46,268 nucleotides of DNA from an uncultured Clostridiaceae bacterium. Its GTDB lineage: Bacteria; Bacillota; Clostridia; TANB77; CAG-508. The position numbers and the translations under genes are program-made. Location: assembly GCA_948469815.1 (NCBI GenBank), contig CAOKMR010000011.1, positions 1 to 46,268 of the forward strand. Direction: 5' to 3'. The notes under the pieces are model-generated. The model searched no databases. It saw only the letters and a program-made list of their open reading frames with translations, and was not told where the DNA came from. Below are positions 26,309 through 33,816 of the stretch, in pieces. The first letter of the stretch is position 1; the number at the start of each line of letters is the position of its first letter.

Positions 26309-26600
26309 AAGTACACTAAGTGTACTTGTATAAAATTTTTTTAAATTTATTTTTATAATCTATATTTACAGGTTCACTTAGTGTACTTTCTGCTAATTTT
26401 TTTGAAATTTTAAGTTCACTTGGTGTACTTGTTCTTTTAATTTTAGTAATTTCTAGTTCACTCGGTGTACTTTTCTTTTAAATTTCAGCCAAATACAAGT
26501 ACACTTAGTGAACTAATCTCAACATTTTTATAAAATTTAGTACATTTAGTGAACTTTAGCACTCTAATAGGCATTTTTTAGTGGTTAATTCGGTGAATTT
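26309..26600. repeat. palindromic operator-like array, copy B (seven sites)
   Basis: Seven sites with consensus AAGTWCACTYRGTGWACTT at about 26309, 26370, 26412, 26454, 26497, 26538 and 26583. The first is a perfect 9-bp dyad around one base, and the last is the most diverged. Spacing is 40 to 61 bases centre to centre. The spacer sequences are unrelated to each other. The symmetry suggests a dimeric DNA-binding protein. No ORF of the array is convincing. Confidence 0.8.
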
Positions 26601-26884
26601 TTACATCAAATCTGCTTAAAATTTTTGTTCTTTTATTAACTCTTGAAGGCTTGTCCTTCAATGTGTGTAGGCGATGTGTGAACACTCGCTTTCCTGCCCT
26701 CATTTTTAATGAGGTATTTCAGATTTTAATAGTGTTTATGTCTACTTGATTGAATATACTTATCCTTAAATCCTCTTAGTTGAAAAATAATGTGCTTTTA
26801 AAATCAAGTCAAGGTTGTGCGATAGCACATTCATTTTAACCTTGACTTGATTTTATAAAGCACATTAGAATTGTCTAATAGGAT
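26594..26884. ncRNA. conserved structured non-coding block, copy B
   Basis: Second copy of the block at 20189-20482. In plus-strand sense: hairpin GAAGG-CTTGT-CCTTC; a helix AGGCGA/TCGCTT (26669-26674 with 26686-26691), where copy A has AGGCAT/ATGCTT; hairpin CCTCATT-TTT-AATGAGG (26698-26714); and a 28-bp near-perfect stem at 26789-26866 that encloses GTGC-GATA-GCAC. Two compensating pair changes in the second helix support a real structure. It ends exactly at the stop codon of the BRO-type gene. Confidence 0.55.
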
Positions 26885-27757
26885 TTAATTTTCTTCTTTT
26901 TTACTGTCTAACTTTTTATTTTCTTCTAAATATTTATAATTAAGAGCATTCTCACTACTAATAACTGACTCCCCAAGTTTTTGTTCTAAATCATCACGAG
27001 CAGTTTTAGCAACTTCTCCTCCTGCTCTAGCAATTTTCCTATTTTCTTTTAAGCCTTGTGGTCTATGCTTTTTAGCAAGTTCACGAGTTGCAATTTCTCC
27101 TAAATCAGTCAAAGCTACCTCTACATCTGTCATATTGTCTCTTAATGATTCTTTTCTAATATTTTTATGCTCTTTATATTCACTCGCTTTCATTCCAGAC
27201 CAACTTTGATATATTTCATTTGTTAATATTGCATATTCATAATTTTGTTTTATTCCATTTTCTTTCCATACATCTGTTAGTTTTTTTCTGTCTAAAATAC
27301 CTTTTAGTCTTGCTTCAATCCACTTATCATCATAGCCTCTACTTCTGTAATAGTCTATTGCTCTATTTATAGCAATTTCTGGATCAAAAATTTCGTCTAT
27401 TCTTTCATTTCCCATTTGAGCAAGCCACAATTTAAATGGTTCTGCTTTTGAACTTGGTATAGTTTCTATTAATCTTAAAATTCCTTTTGTATCTAGTGTA
27501 TCTGTTAAATAACTTTTTCCATCTTTTTGAGATTTTATTTTCAGTTGTACGATATTTTCGTACAACTGACTTCCTTCTTCTGTTAACTTTCTTTTTAAGT
27601 CTGACCAATATCTTTTAGGAATATTACTGTCTGTTAAAGCTTTAATAACATCTATAACGCTAAAATAGTATTCTTCTTTTTCTGAATCCCAGACACTTCT
27701 TATTTCATTTCCTTCAAAGAGATTTGAAATTGTTTCTAATTTGTTGTTATCATTCAT
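26885..27757 (-). CDS. BRO-N domain protein (phage antirepressor/DinD-like)
   Basis: 290 residues. The N-terminal BRO domain (about 10-115) has IRSVWDSEKEEYYFSVIDVI and the LIETIPSSKAEPFKLWLA motif. The rest carries a conserved C-terminal region with RKKLTDVWKENGI, DLGEIATRELAKKHRPQG and GGEVAKTARDDLE. This combination is typical of antirepressor-like proteins of integrated elements; the family is thought to bind DNA. ATG lies after AAGGAGG, 14 bases from the stop of the upstream gene, so they are cotranscribed from an SOS-like promoter. A perfect 12-bp palindrome lies inside the gene (27541-27569). Confidence 0.8.
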   Translation of the reverse strand: MNDNNKLETISNLFEGNEIRSVWDSEKEEYYFSVIDVIKALTDSNIPKRYWSDLKRKLTEEGSQLYENIVQLKIKSQKDGKSYLTDTLDTKGILRLIETIPSSKAEPFKLWLAQMGNERIDEIFDPEIAINRAIDYYRSRGYDDKWIEARLKGILDRKKLTDVWKENGIKQNYEYAILTNEIYQSWSGMKASEYKEHKNIRKESLRDNMTDVEVALTDLGEIATRELAKKHRPQGLKENRKIARAGGEVAKTARDDLEQKLGESVISSENALNYKYLEENKKLDSKKEEN

Positions 27758-27771
27758 ACAAAAATACCTCC

Positions 27772-28157
27772 TTAAGTATCTTTTGTTCTGTTTACAAATG
27801 CACTCTTCAATGCTTCTAACATTTGCTGACTTCTTAGTTCTCTTTGTCTTTTATCTTCTATGTATTCTTCAATTGTCCATTTTTTCAATCTTGATAAAGC
27901 TAACTTCTTATTTTTGTTTAATAAATCAATAATATTTTTTATCATAAGTATCTCTTCGTAAGTAATTTCTTTATTTGATAAAAATTGTGTATCTAACATA
28001 AATTCATACCTTACTTCTTTTTCTAAACAAATTGGTTTCGCAATGATAATAAATCCTCCGATTTGCACTAAAAAATCACATGAACTGAAATTAGTTTTTA
28101 CTTTATAATCTTCTATTGTGTTTTTTACAATTTCTTTTTTAGTTCTGTTAAATTCAC
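27772..28157 (-). CDS. small protein possibly made by -1 frameshifting
   Basis: The well-placed start is GTG at 28157, seven bases after AAGGAAG. It reads MNLTELKK and then meets a stop after ten codons. In that frame the sequence is CTA AAA AAG, the classical A AAA AAG slippery heptamer. Slipping back one base enters a 120-codon open frame, EIVKNTIEDYKVKTNF and so on, to give about 128 residues. The 98-residue ORF that starts later (28068) has no ribosome site. The protein is helical and Lys/Glu rich, of unknown function, and lies upstream of the BRO gene. A simple one-base deletion is the alternative. Confidence 0.5.
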
Positions 28158-28185
28158 ATTACCACTTCCTTAATTATTTTTTCAT

Positions 28186-28224
28186 ATTATATAATATTTT
28201 TAGTCTACTGTCAAACATTTGTTT
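28186..28224 (-). promoter_or_regulatory. sigma-A-type promoter with a LexA-like box
   Basis: On the minus strand, -35 TTGACA (28209-28214) and -10 TATAAT (28186-28191) are 17 bases apart. The palindrome AAACAAATGTTT (28213-28224) overlaps the -35. It is identical to the box at the dinD promoter. It would drive the slippery-site gene and the BRO gene upon DNA damage. Confidence 0.65.
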
Positions 28225-28276
28225 TTTGTGTTGTTGAATTTTTTTATACTATTATTTCTTTTCTATCTTATAAAAT

Positions 28277-28314
28277 TTTATAGCACGGATATATAATAAA
28301 ATCCGTGCTATAAA
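28277..28314 (-). terminator. terminator of the GNAT/methyltransferase operon
   Basis: Perfect 14-bp stem (TTTATAGCACGGAT / ATCCGTGCTATAAA) with a 10-base loop, directly after the stop of the GNAT gene. A/T-rich flanks on both sides. Confidence 0.85.
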
Positions 28315-28315
28315 T

Positions 28316-28801
28316 TTAACTTTCAAAGTAAAATGCTAATCTTGAATTTTCTCTAATTAATTTTTCTTCAAAATTATTATTTGTAAAATCTTTTATAATC
28401 TTTCTCCAAAATTTTTGAGCCCTTTCATTTTTTATTAATGTTCTAACTTCCCATTTTCCTTTATATAACTCAAACATTTTACTTGCCATAAATGTACCTG
28501 CTCCCATTTTTCTATACTTGTTAAGAACAAAAAATTCAGCTATTTCGTTCATATTTTCTTCATTATATCTATGTAAAACAAAACCTGCTAATTCATTATC
28601 ACACTTTAATATATATGGATGTCTATTTTTATCTTGCCAATATCTTCCAACATATTTATTCATTACATATAACCCAGAATCTAGCATTGTAAATGTTGCA
28701 GTTTCATCTTCAAAAAAGCTAAGTTCATATGTATATAATTGAATCAAATTATATATTACATTTTTATCTTTTTCTTCTACTTTTACTAATTTTAATTCCA
28801 T
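28316..28801 (-). CDS. GNAT-family N-acetyltransferase
   Basis: 161 residues with the GNAT fold: NELAGFVLHRYNE (beta4), IAEFFVLNKYRKMGAGTFMA with the acetyl-CoA loop RKMGAG, and KNERAQKFWRKIIKDF near the end. It resembles small Firmicute acetyltransferases that act on drugs or amino compounds. ATG follows GGGGGAAG. It is the last gene of a three-gene operon with the methyltransferase and the GNAT-phosphotransferase fusion, and ends at a strong terminator. Substrate unknown. Confidence 0.82.
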   Translation of the reverse strand: MELKLVKVEEKDKNVIYNLIQLYTYELSFFEDETATFTMLDSGLYVMNKYVGRYWQDKNRHPYILKCDNELAGFVLHRYNEENMNEIAEFFVLNKYRKMGAGTFMASKMFELYKGKWEVRTLIKNERAQKFWRKIIKDFTNNNFEEKLIRENSRLAFYFES

Positions 28802-28817
28802 TTTCTTCCCCCCTTAA

Positions 28818-29486
28818 TTATTTTTTCTGTATTAAAACATGGTAATGGTAAGAATCAAATAATCCTTTCTCATCTTCATAATAATCTACCACTTGATATA
28901 TATTAATAATTTCAAAATCTTTAAATAGTTCCTTTACTAAATTATAATCTACATAAAAATGTGGAATTTTATATTCAGGTCCTTCTTCCATTCTTAATCT
29001 TGTATTTTCATCAATCAAAGGCCAATCTTCTTGTTTGAATCCCCATGTATCTTTTGAGCCTAATGTTAGATAACATTCACCATCTCTTTTCATCACTCTA
29101 TAAATCTCTTGAATGACTTGTTTCATTCCTTCTGTATCTGTATGAGAAATTACATTTCTACAATAAATACAGTCAAATTGTTCATTTTTATAAGGTAGCT
29201 CAAGCATGTCTCCAACATTATACTCAAATTTTAATTTTTCTTGTTCAGCCCATTCTTTAGTTCTATTAATTGCCTCTTCACTTATATCAAAACAATTAAC
29301 ATTAAAGTCATTTTTACCAAATAAAATTGAATGTCTACCTAATCCACAACCTAAGTCAAGAAATTTCTTTTTATCTTGCAATTTCCATCTATTTAATAAA
29401 TAATAAGATTCTATACTTGGATTTTTCCATATTTCCGCTTGATTATCCTTAACAATTTTCCAATTCCAGCCTTTTGATTCTATCAT
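28818..29486 (-). CDS. class I SAM-dependent methyltransferase
   Basis: 222 residues, Rossmann-like methyltransferase. Motif I FLDLGCGLGRHS (42-53) binds SAM, the acidic residue at the end of beta2 lies in VNCFDIS, and YCRNVISH is motif IV. EIYRVMKRDGECYLTLGS gives motif V. It acts in the cytoplasm on an unknown small molecule. ATG after AAGGAG, 21 bases after the fusion gene's stop. The company of an acetyltransferase/phosphotransferase fusion suggests drug modification, but this is inference. Confidence 0.85.
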   Translation of the reverse strand: MIESKGWNWKIVKDNQAEIWKNPSIESYYLLNRWKLQDKKKFLDLGCGLGRHSILFGKNDFNVNCFDISEEAINRTKEWAEQEKLKFEYNVGDMLELPYKNEQFDCIYCRNVISHTDTEGMKQVIQEIYRVMKRDGECYLTLGSKDTWGFKQEDWPLIDENTRLRMEEGPEYKIPHFYVDYNLVKELFKDFEIINIYQVVDYYEDEKGLFDSYHYHVLIQKK

Positions 29487-29507
29487 ATAATTTTTCTCCT
29501 TCCTACA

Positions 29508-30989
29508 TTATCTTTTTAAAATTTCTATCATTTTATCCATTTGACTAACATTGTATTTAACCTCTCCTATAGATTGTATAATCTCACTTTCAGCTAGTTC
29601 AATCTCATCTTGTTTATATTCGTTCTCAATACATAATGACCTTTTAAAATTATAATTTACCCATCCAAGTCCACTATAAATGTCTGCATATATTAGTTTT
29701 TCAACACTTTTATCAATTTCCTTTTTAGCATATTTTTTATAACTATTCACTACGATTTCAAATTTCTTATAGTCTAAATTTTCAACATCTCCACCAGACC
29801 AATACCATGCTACTTGTATTAATTCAATTGTTGGATTGATATATCCACTTGCTTCCCAATCTATAATAAATGGTTTATATTCTTGCCATATTATATTTTT
29901 TCTGTCAAGATCAGTATGACCAATAATTAAATTACTGTTTGCATATCTAATTGCTTCATTTGACTTCTCATTTAATTCATATAATAAATCAATATTCTTC
30001 TCTAAGATATCTACATAAGCTTTGTTTTCTTTCTTTGCCAATTTTAAATAGCTATTCCAATCAAACCACTCTATATCAATATTTTTTCTTTGATTATCTT
30101 CAATTTTTGAAAAATCAGTATTATGAATTTTAGCTAATGTTTCTCCTACTATTTCACAATGACTTTCTGTTATTTCTTCTGCTTTCAATGTTTTCCCTTC
30201 TTGCCAATCAAATGCCATAAAATATCTATTATTTATTTTTTTCATAATATCGTTATTTTCAAGTTTTATTGCTCCTATAGCTGTAATTCCACTTTCTTTT
30301 GCAATATCAGTTACTTTCTCTGAAAATACAAAGTTTGAATATGCTTCTTTTCTTTTCATAATTCCTGAATTCAACTCTTTAATTGCATATATATTTTTGT
30401 CTGTTACGACTTTATACATTCTATGTGATAGTCCACCTGTTATTTTAGTTATGCTTTTTATTACATTACCTAGTTTTTCTTCCTTAATTAGTATTTCTAT
30501 ATCCTTTTGTAATTCAAATTTATCAATATCTTTTAAATATAAAGTATATTCACTAGGATCAAATTCATCTCCATGTCCTCTATCTATTGCATTTGTAAAT
30601 CCTAGTTTAAAATATATATGTTTTGCTATTTCATTATCATCTTCTACACCTATTGTAAATTCAGTATACCCTATATCCGTTAAATAATCTAAGCAATAAT
30701 TTATTAGCTTTTGACCTAAGCCTTGTCCTTGATATTTTTTATCTACTCTAAACGCTTCTAAATATATTCTTCTATTAGGTATTGTTTCTGTTTCTAATTG
30801 ATGGCTTTTATAATTAACTGTTATTTCTCCAATAATACTTTCATTATTCTCTATTACAAACACATCTATTTCTTGTTTTTCGAACTGCTGTAATCTTTTA
30901 TTTTTATACTTAATCCACATTTCTTTATTATCAGGAAACAATTTTTTTAATTTTTCAAATTCTTCTATTTTTATTTTTCTAAATTCCAT
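29508..30989 (-). CDS. bifunctional GNAT acetyltransferase - aminoglycoside phosphotransferase-like kinase
   Basis: 493 residues. Residues 1-155 are a complete GNAT domain with FRVDKKYQGQGLGQKLINY (acetyl-CoA loop QGQGLG, 87-92) and HIYFKLGF. Residues about 160-480 are a small-molecule kinase of the APH/choline kinase fold: glycine-poor ATP loop GGLSHRMYKV (185-194), the Lys in YAIKEL, catalytic HTDLDRKN (358-365) and metal-binding IDWE (376-379). The order and total length recall AAC(6')-APH(2'') of Gram-positive cocci, though the sequences are clearly different. The kinase is nearer to phosphotransferases of unknown substrate. It is the first gene of its operon with GGAG six bases before ATG. 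Confidence 0.82.
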   Translation of the reverse strand: MEFRKIKIEEFEKLKKLFPDNKEMWIKYKNKRLQQFEKQEIDVFVIENNESIIGEITVNYKSHQLETETIPNRRIYLEAFRVDKKYQGQGLGQKLINYCLDYLTDIGYTEFTIGVEDDNEIAKHIYFKLGFTNAIDRGHGDEFDPSEYTLYLKDIDKFELQKDIEILIKEEKLGNVIKSITKITGGLSHRMYKVVTDKNIYAIKELNSGIMKRKEAYSNFVFSEKVTDIAKESGITAIGAIKLENNDIMKKINNRYFMAFDWQEGKTLKAEEITESHCEIVGETLAKIHNTDFSKIEDNQRKNIDIEWFDWNSYLKLAKKENKAYVDILEKNIDLLYELNEKSNEAIRYANSNLIIGHTDLDRKNIIWQEYKPFIIDWEASGYINPTIELIQVAWYWSGGDVENLDYKKFEIVVNSYKKYAKKEIDKSVEKLIYADIYSGLGWVNYNFKRSLCIENEYKQDEIELAESEIIQSIGEVKYNVSQMDKMIEILKR

Positions 30990-31025
30990 TATTTCTCCAA
31001 TCTTTACTATATCTAGTAATTCACT

Positions 31026-31075
31026 TAATTTATATCACAATTTAACAATTTTTCATAGTGTTTTGCCAATATTTA
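31026..31075 (-). promoter_or_regulatory. conserved leader of a cargo operon (copy 2)
   Basis: Matches 18557-18605 (shared TTTATATCACAATTTA, then TTTTCATAGT and TTTT). It lies 37 bases before the start of the GNAT-phosphotransferase gene. A shorter trace, ATCACAATTTAACAC, occurs at 36549-36563 before another gene. Confidence 0.5.
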
Positions 31076-31114
31076 CAAAACATATTTATCCTTACATTTG
31101 CTTAATTGCCACAA

Positions 31115-31190
31115 AATCTCCAATAGAAATAATGTCAAGAGCGAACGATAGTGAGTTTATTTACTCTTGATATTATTTCTATTGGAGATT
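31115..31190. repeat. very long hairpin between cargo operon and recombinase copy 3
   Basis: Arms of about 28 bases (AATCTCCAATAGAAATAAT then GTCAAGAG, and their complement) enclose a 20-base loop with CGAACGATAGTGAG. The loop shares GTCAAG and CGATAG with the terminal stems of the non-coding blocks at 20394 and 26789. It may be a related structure or a bidirectional terminator. Confidence 0.7.
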
Positions 31191-31447
31191 AGAATTATTT
31201 TACAAATGTATAGGACAAAAAAATAGACATCAGCACATATCTACTGACACCTATTTTATAAAGATTCTCTATAACTTATTTTAATAAATTCTTTATAATT
31301 CTTGAAATTTCTAGCTTTAATTCATATTTACTTATCAACATAACTAGTACCTGTTATGCTTACCATAGATACAATCGTAAATTTTCCAGTATTTCAAACA
31401 CTTTGCTCGATTTTCCAAAAATAAATTTGTGTGTTTCCACTTACCAC
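31191..31447. other. intergenic region without genes
   Basis: AT-rich DNA. An imperfect hairpin AAAATAG...CTATTTT at 31218-31257 could end transcription of the recombinase side. I see no ORF with a ribosome site. Confidence 0.4.
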
Positions 31448-31591
31448 TTAAGCAATTACTTTAACTTTCACACCTAAATTTTGATGTTTTTCTTTTCCAA
31501 ATCTGCCTTTTTCTTCAAAAGTTATAATCTCTAAAACCATATCAAAATCAAGCATTACATGTCTTGCTTCAGTTGTAGCACTGCCACGCAT
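31448..31591 (-). pseudogene. 3' remnant resembling the tail of recombinase copy 3
   Basis: An open frame of 47 codons, MRGSATTEARHVMLDF ... KVKVIA, lies just after the end of recombinase copy 3. Its stretch MLDFDMVLEIITFEEKGRF aligns with ILDFTSMQNFIRFEKEKAG near the C-terminus of that recombinase, and both end in a VKV strand. The DNA CATGTGGAATGCGT at its start resembles the 3' end of copies 2 and 4. It could be the end of an older recombinase that was displaced by insertion of copy 3. Confidence 0.4.
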
Positions 31592-31664
31592 TCCACATGT
31601 GTTGTCCTCAGTCCGTTGATTGGTAGCCCTTAACGTGGTATCTCGATGGTTGATAGGTCAAAAG

Positions 31665-33464
31665 TTACATTTCTACATTAAGCATGACTTTTACATGAAC
31701 CTGATTTTGTATGTTTTTAGATAAACTTCCAGCTTTTTCTTTTTCAAATCTTATAAAATTTTGCATACTCGTAAAGTCTAAAATTGTTGTTTCTTCTTTT
31801 TCTATTGCTGTTTTTAATTTTGTCTCTATTAGCTGTATATCTTCTTTTGAGTTATAACTTTCGAATCCACTTTTAAATATGAATTTAATTGCATATGGAT
31901 CTTCTCCATTTTTAGTTGTTTCTCCAATTATTACTTTATATACTAATGCATCAAATACATCTTTGTCAAATTTCTCAATTATGGTTTCATTTTGAAATAT
32001 ACTTCTAATTTTTTCTATTCCTGAATCTATTCGTTTTTCATCTTCTAATTCACTTTTTAATTGCTCTTGTTGTTCTTCTATCTTTGTTATTTCTTTATTA
32101 AATTCTTCTTTTTTGTTTTTATATATTGATTTTTCTATTGTGCCATCCATTGTTAATTCTAATATTTTATTTAATTTTTGTTTAATTTCATCTTTTTGCA
32201 TTTCTAATTTATGTATTAGGATTTCTGAATTATTTTCTTTAATAACATTGTCTACTCTGTTTAAGAATTTATTGATTATTTCTTTGTTATCATAACATAG
32301 TATTTTATATGCCTCCATAAAACAGTTTTCTATTATTTCTTCGCCTATTACTTTACATCTTGGACAATATTTTTTTCCTTCTTTTACATATTTCATGCAA
32401 TGCCATACTCTTTTTGAATAATTGGTATTAGGATATAAATTTCTTCTTACTAAAACTGTTCCACAAAATCCACAATATAGTTTACTACTGAATGGATATT
32501 TCATGCTTAAGTTGTTTCTTCTTTTTCCCTTTTGTCTTGTTCCACATCTAGTGTTTAATATTTTTTGTGCTTTATCGAATATCTCCTTTGGTATTATTGC
32601 TTCATGATGATTTTCTGTATAATACTTATCTACCTCTCCCATATTTGATAATCTTTTATGTGATATTGGGTCTAGCGTGAATGTTTTTCCTTGTAGTACA
32701 TCTCCTTTATATTTTTCGTTTTTTAGTATTCCCCTTATTGTGGATTCACACCATTTGTTACTTCCTCTTGGAGTTTTGTATTTGCTTTTTGTTAATTCCT
32801 TTGCAATATTTGTTGCTCCTATTCCTTCACAATATCTATTGAATATGTATTTTACGATTTCTGCTTCTTCTTTGTTTATTTCCATTGTTTTAGTTTCGTA
32901 ATTATATTTATATCCTAAACATTTATTAAATGCTATTATTTCACCTCTTTCTTTTTTCATTTTTAATCCTAATAGTACATGTGATGAAATTGTTTCACTT
33001 TCTTGTTGGGCTACTGCACTTAGTATAGTTATTAGTAATTCTCCTGACATTTCTAAGGTGTTTATTCCTTCTTCTTCAAAATATACTCCTATGTTTTTTT
33101 CTTTTAGTTTTCTTATATATTTTAAAGAGTCTACTGTGTTTCTTGCAAATCTGGAAACGGACTTTGTTAGTATTAAGTCTATTTTTCCTTCTAATGCATC
33201 TTGTATCATTCTCATAAAATTGTCTCTTTTATAGTCTAATGTTCCTGATATTGCTTCATCTGCATATACTTCAACAAACTCCCATATTGGATTTGCATTT
33301 ATTTTTGTTTTGTAATATTTTAATTGAGATTCATAACTATTTTTTTGGTCTTCTGAATCACTACTAACTCTTGCATAAGCACATGTTTTTAATTTCCCAT
33401 TAATTATCGTTCCAGTATTTCTATCAAGTCTGCCTTCTTTTTTCTTTATTAATTTGACTTGCAT
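31665..33464 (-). CDS. large serine recombinase, copy 3 (intact)
   Basis: 599 residues; site-specific recombinase that probably moves the surrounding cassette. The resolvase domain (about 24-175) has the nucleophile loop CAYARVSSDSEDQ with Ser34, the Arg-rich SVSRFARNTVDSLKYI, and AQQESETISSHV. The recombinase domain (about 190-310) has ATNIAKELTKSKYKTP and CESTIRGILKNEKYKGD. The zinc ribbon YCGFCGTVL...HCMKY...CPRC follows, then a coiled coil (about 400-470) and the C-terminal tail. It follows a SHOCT ORF. Copies 1 and 2 share this order but have lost catalytic parts. The tail after FIFKSGFES is unlike that of copy 2. No defect seen. Confidence 0.92.
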   Translation of the reverse strand: MQVKLIKKKEGRLDRNTGTIINGKLKTCAYARVSSDSEDQKNSYESQLKYYKTKINANPIWEFVEVYADEAISGTLDYKRDNFMRMIQDALEGKIDLILTKSVSRFARNTVDSLKYIRKLKEKNIGVYFEEEGINTLEMSGELLITILSAVAQQESETISSHVLLGLKMKKERGEIIAFNKCLGYKYNYETKTMEINKEEAEIVKYIFNRYCEGIGATNIAKELTKSKYKTPRGSNKWCESTIRGILKNEKYKGDVLQGKTFTLDPISHKRLSNMGEVDKYYTENHHEAIIPKEIFDKAQKILNTRCGTRQKGKRRNNLSMKYPFSSKLYCGFCGTVLVRRNLYPNTNYSKRVWHCMKYVKEGKKYCPRCKVIGEEIIENCFMEAYKILCYDNKEIINKFLNRVDNVIKENNSEILIHKLEMQKDEIKQKLNKILELTMDGTIEKSIYKNKKEEFNKEITKIEEQQEQLKSELEDEKRIDSGIEKIRSIFQNETIIEKFDKDVFDALVYKVIIGETTKNGEDPYAIKFIFKSGFESYNSKEDIQLIETKLKTAIEKEETTILDFTSMQNFIRFEKEKAGSLSKNIQNQVHVKVMLNVEM

Positions 33465-33536
33465 ATTTCCTCCATTCCGACAATCAACCTTACGGTTGTG
33501 TATTCTAACTCTGTTTTATGGTGTTCACAAGTCATT

Positions 33537-33710
33537 TCATATAATTTTATATTCTTTTACTATTTTTTCTTTAATACTGTAATATGTGCTGTCTGTGATT
33601 AATCCTTTTTCATGTATTTGGTTTAATGCAAGTAACTCCAAACTTCCTTCCATTTGCTTGTTGTTTAGTTTTTCTTTTTTAAATTTGTTTATAATAACTT
33701 TACTGCTCAT
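33537..33710 (-). CDS. SHOCT-like small protein upstream of recombinase copy 3
   Basis: 57 residues, ATG 11 bases after AAGGAG. The C-terminal half LELLALNQIHEKGLITDSTY followed by YSIKEKIVKEY fits the SHOCT pattern, while the N-terminus (MSSKVIINKFKKEK) is basic, unlike the acidic ends of its sisters. It lies 72 bases upstream of the intact recombinase in the same direction. Its repeated association with the recombinase suggests a directionality or regulatory factor (inference). Confidence 0.7.
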   Translation of the reverse strand: MSSKVIINKFKKEKLNNKQMEGSLELLALNQIHEKGLITDSTYYSIKEKIVKEYKII

Positions 33711-33816
33711 GTTTCATTAAACTCCTTTATAATAGTTTTATTTTCGTTTTTCTACTTATTAAGAACACGAAAGAATTATTAAAGTGGGGAATTTTTTCAA
33801 AATTTCTATATTTTTT

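Noticed and set aside
26134..26316. 60-codon minus-strand ORF MYLPKNQHFINLN between SHOCT ORF 2 and the palindrome array
   Set aside because: No ribosome site, it overlaps the leader hairpin and the first palindrome, and it has no counterpart in copy A.
26309..26600. CRISPR array at the palindrome cluster
   Set aside because: Units are 19-bp palindromes with spacing from 40 to 61 bases and degenerate ends, which fits protein-binding sites and not CRISPR repeats.
26584..26707. 41-codon minus-strand ORF beginning MRAGKRVFTHRL inside non-coding block copy B
   Set aside because: It has no ribosome site, and in copy A the same frame stops after seven codons. The changes between copies are better explained by base pairing.
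29508..30989. Direct orthologue of the coccal AAC(6')-APH(2'') enzyme
   Set aside because: Domain order matches, but the catalytic loops and surrounding residues differ too much; only the architecture is shared.
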